This document shows, in pieces, positions 5,168-6,231 of a stretch of 6,231 nucleotides of DNA. A program made the position numbers and the translations under genes. This stretch comes from an uncultured Oscillospiraceae bacterium (GTDB lineage Bacteria; Bacillota; Clostridia; Oscillospirales; Oscillospiraceae): positions 1-6,231 of the forward strand of contig CAJTYO010000101.1 in NCBI GenBank assembly GCA_910584045.1, read 5' to 3'. The notes beneath the pieces were generated by a model. It made no database searches, was not told the origin of the DNA, and worked only from the letters and a program-made list of their open reading frames with translations. Position 1 is the first letter of the stretch, and each line of letters begins with the position of its first letter.

Positions 5168-6231
5168 ATGCGGCTGTCACCGGAGGCGATGGAGTTTATT
5201 CACGGGGAGGATACCGTCGATTTTGTCACCCGGGCCACCGACGCCTTTTTTGATTTTGCCAGGAGCTCCACCGATGTGGTGGTGGGGCAGATGCTGTCGG
5301 GGCGGTACGTGCTGGGCTATGTGAAGGCGGAGAAATTCCATGTGCTGGAGGAGGCCCTTGGGGCGTCCTTCATCAGCTCTGTTTCCGTGATTTTGGGGCT
5401 GCTGGACCGTCCGGCTCTGGATGCGGCGGGGGTCTCCCAGGTCCACAGCCAGCCCTATCTGAACCTGAAGGGCAGGGGGGTGCTGCTGGGCATTGTGGAT
5501 ACGGGCATCGACTACACCCAGGAGGTGTTCCGATATGCCGACGGCACCAGCAGAATCCAGTACATCTATGACCAGACTGCCGAAGGGGAGCCCCCCGCCG
5601 GCTTCCTCCTGGGCCGGGAATACAGCAAGGCGGACATCGACGCCGCCCTGGCATCCCCGGACCCCTATGCCCTGGTGCCCGAGCGGGACGAGGATGGCCA
5701 CGGAACCTTCCTGGCCTCCGTGGCCGCCGGGCGGCAGACCGAGGACTTCTCCGGCGCGGCCCCGGACGCGGAGATCATCGCTGTGAAGCTGAAAAAAGCC
5801 CGTCCCATCTACCGGGAGCGGTACTGTGTTCCGGCCAGCCAGGAGAACGCCTACGAGTCCAGCGCCGTGATGGTGGGGGTGGAGTACATCCTGCGCAGAG
5901 CCCGCCAGCTGGGCCGTCCAGTGGCCATCTGTATCGGTCTGGGGAGCAATACAGGCAGCCACGACGGCTACAGCGTATTTGAGGAGTACCTCAGCGGCGT
6001 GTCCATCCAGCCGGGGGTCTGCCTGTGCGCGGCGGCGGGCAACGAGGCGGAGGCCCGCCACCACACCGGCGGCGTCCTCCGCCCGGGGGAGCCCCCGGGA
6101 CAGGTGGACCTGAAGGTGGGGGAGAATGCGGGGGACGTGTACCTGGCCGTGTGGAACACGGTGGCGGACCGGCTGTCGGTGTCGGTGCGCTCCCCCTCCG
6201 GGGAGCTGGTGGGCCGGGTGCCCGCCAAGCC
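5168..6231 (+). CDS. Csp-type subtilisin-like protease, second tandem copy (3' truncated by window edge)
   Basis: This open frame has no stop and continues past the right edge, with 354 residues visible. It is a paralogue of the preceding protease. A prodomain-like region (about 1-88) leads into SQVHSQPYLNL (90-100) and the catalytic Asp111 in GIVDTGID. His178 is in DEDGHGTFLASVAAG, and the oxyanion Asn292 is in CAAAGNEA. The jelly-roll insertion begins at about 313 (VDLKVGENAGDVYLAVWN), matching VSTRREQVYLSLWKN of the first copy. The catalytic Ser would lie roughly 150 residues past the edge, so activity cannot be judged; some Csp family members are dead pseudoproteases that regulate germination. 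The ATG at 5168 lies three bases after the upstream stop. AGGGGG (5153-5158) gives a modest ribosome binding site with 9-base spacing, and translational coupling is likely. ATG at 5189 is an alternative start with GGAGG very close to it. Membership in the S8/Csp family is firm; the subtype is open. Confidence 0.88.
   Translation, partial: MRLSPEAMEFIHGEDTVDFVTRATDAFFDFARSSTDVVVGQMLSGRYVLGYVKAEKFHVLEEALGASFISSVSVILGLLDRPALDAAGVSQVHSQPYLNLKGRGVLLGIVDTGIDYTQEVFRYADGTSRIQYIYDQTAEGEPPAGFLLGREYSKADIDAALASPDPYALVPERDEDGHGTFLASVAAGRQTEDFSGAAPDAEIIAVKLKKARPIYRERYCVPASQENAYESSAVMVGVEYILRRARQLGRPVAICIGLGSNTGSHDGYSVFEEYLSGVSIQPGVCLCAAAGNEAEARHHTGGVLRPGEPPGQVDLKVGENAGDVYLAVWNTVADRLSVSVRSPSGELVGRVPAK

Noticed and set aside
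5177..6064. A 295-codon minus-strand frame opposite the second protease gene
   Set aside because: The plus strand encodes clear subtilisin motifs throughout; the antisense product has no family features.
1..6231. tRNA or rRNA genes, CRISPR arrays, insertion sequences, prophage or toxin-antitoxin genes
   Set aside because: No cloverleaf, repeat-spacer pattern, transposase or related motif was found on either strand.

Overview
The window looks like chromosomal DNA from a high-GC, spore-forming anaerobe of the Clostridia, most like the Oscillospiraceae/Ruminococcaceae group. This placement is inferred from three things: GC-rich, G/C-ending codon use; strong AGGAGG-type ribosome binding sites; and the gene content, namely an FtsK/SpoIIIE translocase, a clostridial-type phosphofructokinase and a spore-germination cassette. 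No rRNA or other marker gene is present, so the species cannot be named.

Layout from left to right. (1) Bases 2-703 (+) encode the C-terminal end of an FtsK/SpoIIIE DNA translocase: the last part of the motor domain, a charged linker and the DNA-reading winged helix. (2) Bases 704-976 are a non-coding gap that ends in a good sigma-A-like promoter (882-910). Its leader can fold into a GC hairpin, and the same leader contains a perfect 7-base anti-Shine-Dalgarno sequence. (3) Bases 977-2050 (+) encode a 6-phosphofructokinase that is followed by a very strong bidirectional terminator (2081-2113). (4) Bases 2134-3372 (-), converging on the phosphofructokinase gene, encode a SleC-like spore cortex-lytic enzyme: an N-terminal beta/prosegment region, a SpoIID-like lytic transglycosylase domain and a C-terminal peptidoglycan-binding domain. 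(5) Bases 3373-3607 are a divergent intergenic region containing an AT-rich 11-bp stem-loop and short repeats. (6) Bases 3608-5164 (+) encode a complete Csp-type subtilisin-like protease with an intact Asp/His/Ser triad. (7) From 5168 to the right edge a second, paralogous Csp-type protease follows after three bases. It runs off the window before its catalytic serine.

The second half reads as a germination unit. In Clostridium perfringens and Clostridioides difficile, Csp proteases cleave the prosegment of pro-SleC, and active SleC then degrades the spore cortex. Here the zymogen-type hydrolase and two putative activating proteases sit back to back, transcribed divergently. The housekeeping genes on the left (ftsK-like and pfk) appear to be separate transcription units. 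The most useful follow-ups are the activity state of the second protease, the structured leaders before pfk and the first protease, and the unusual residues in the phosphofructokinase active site.
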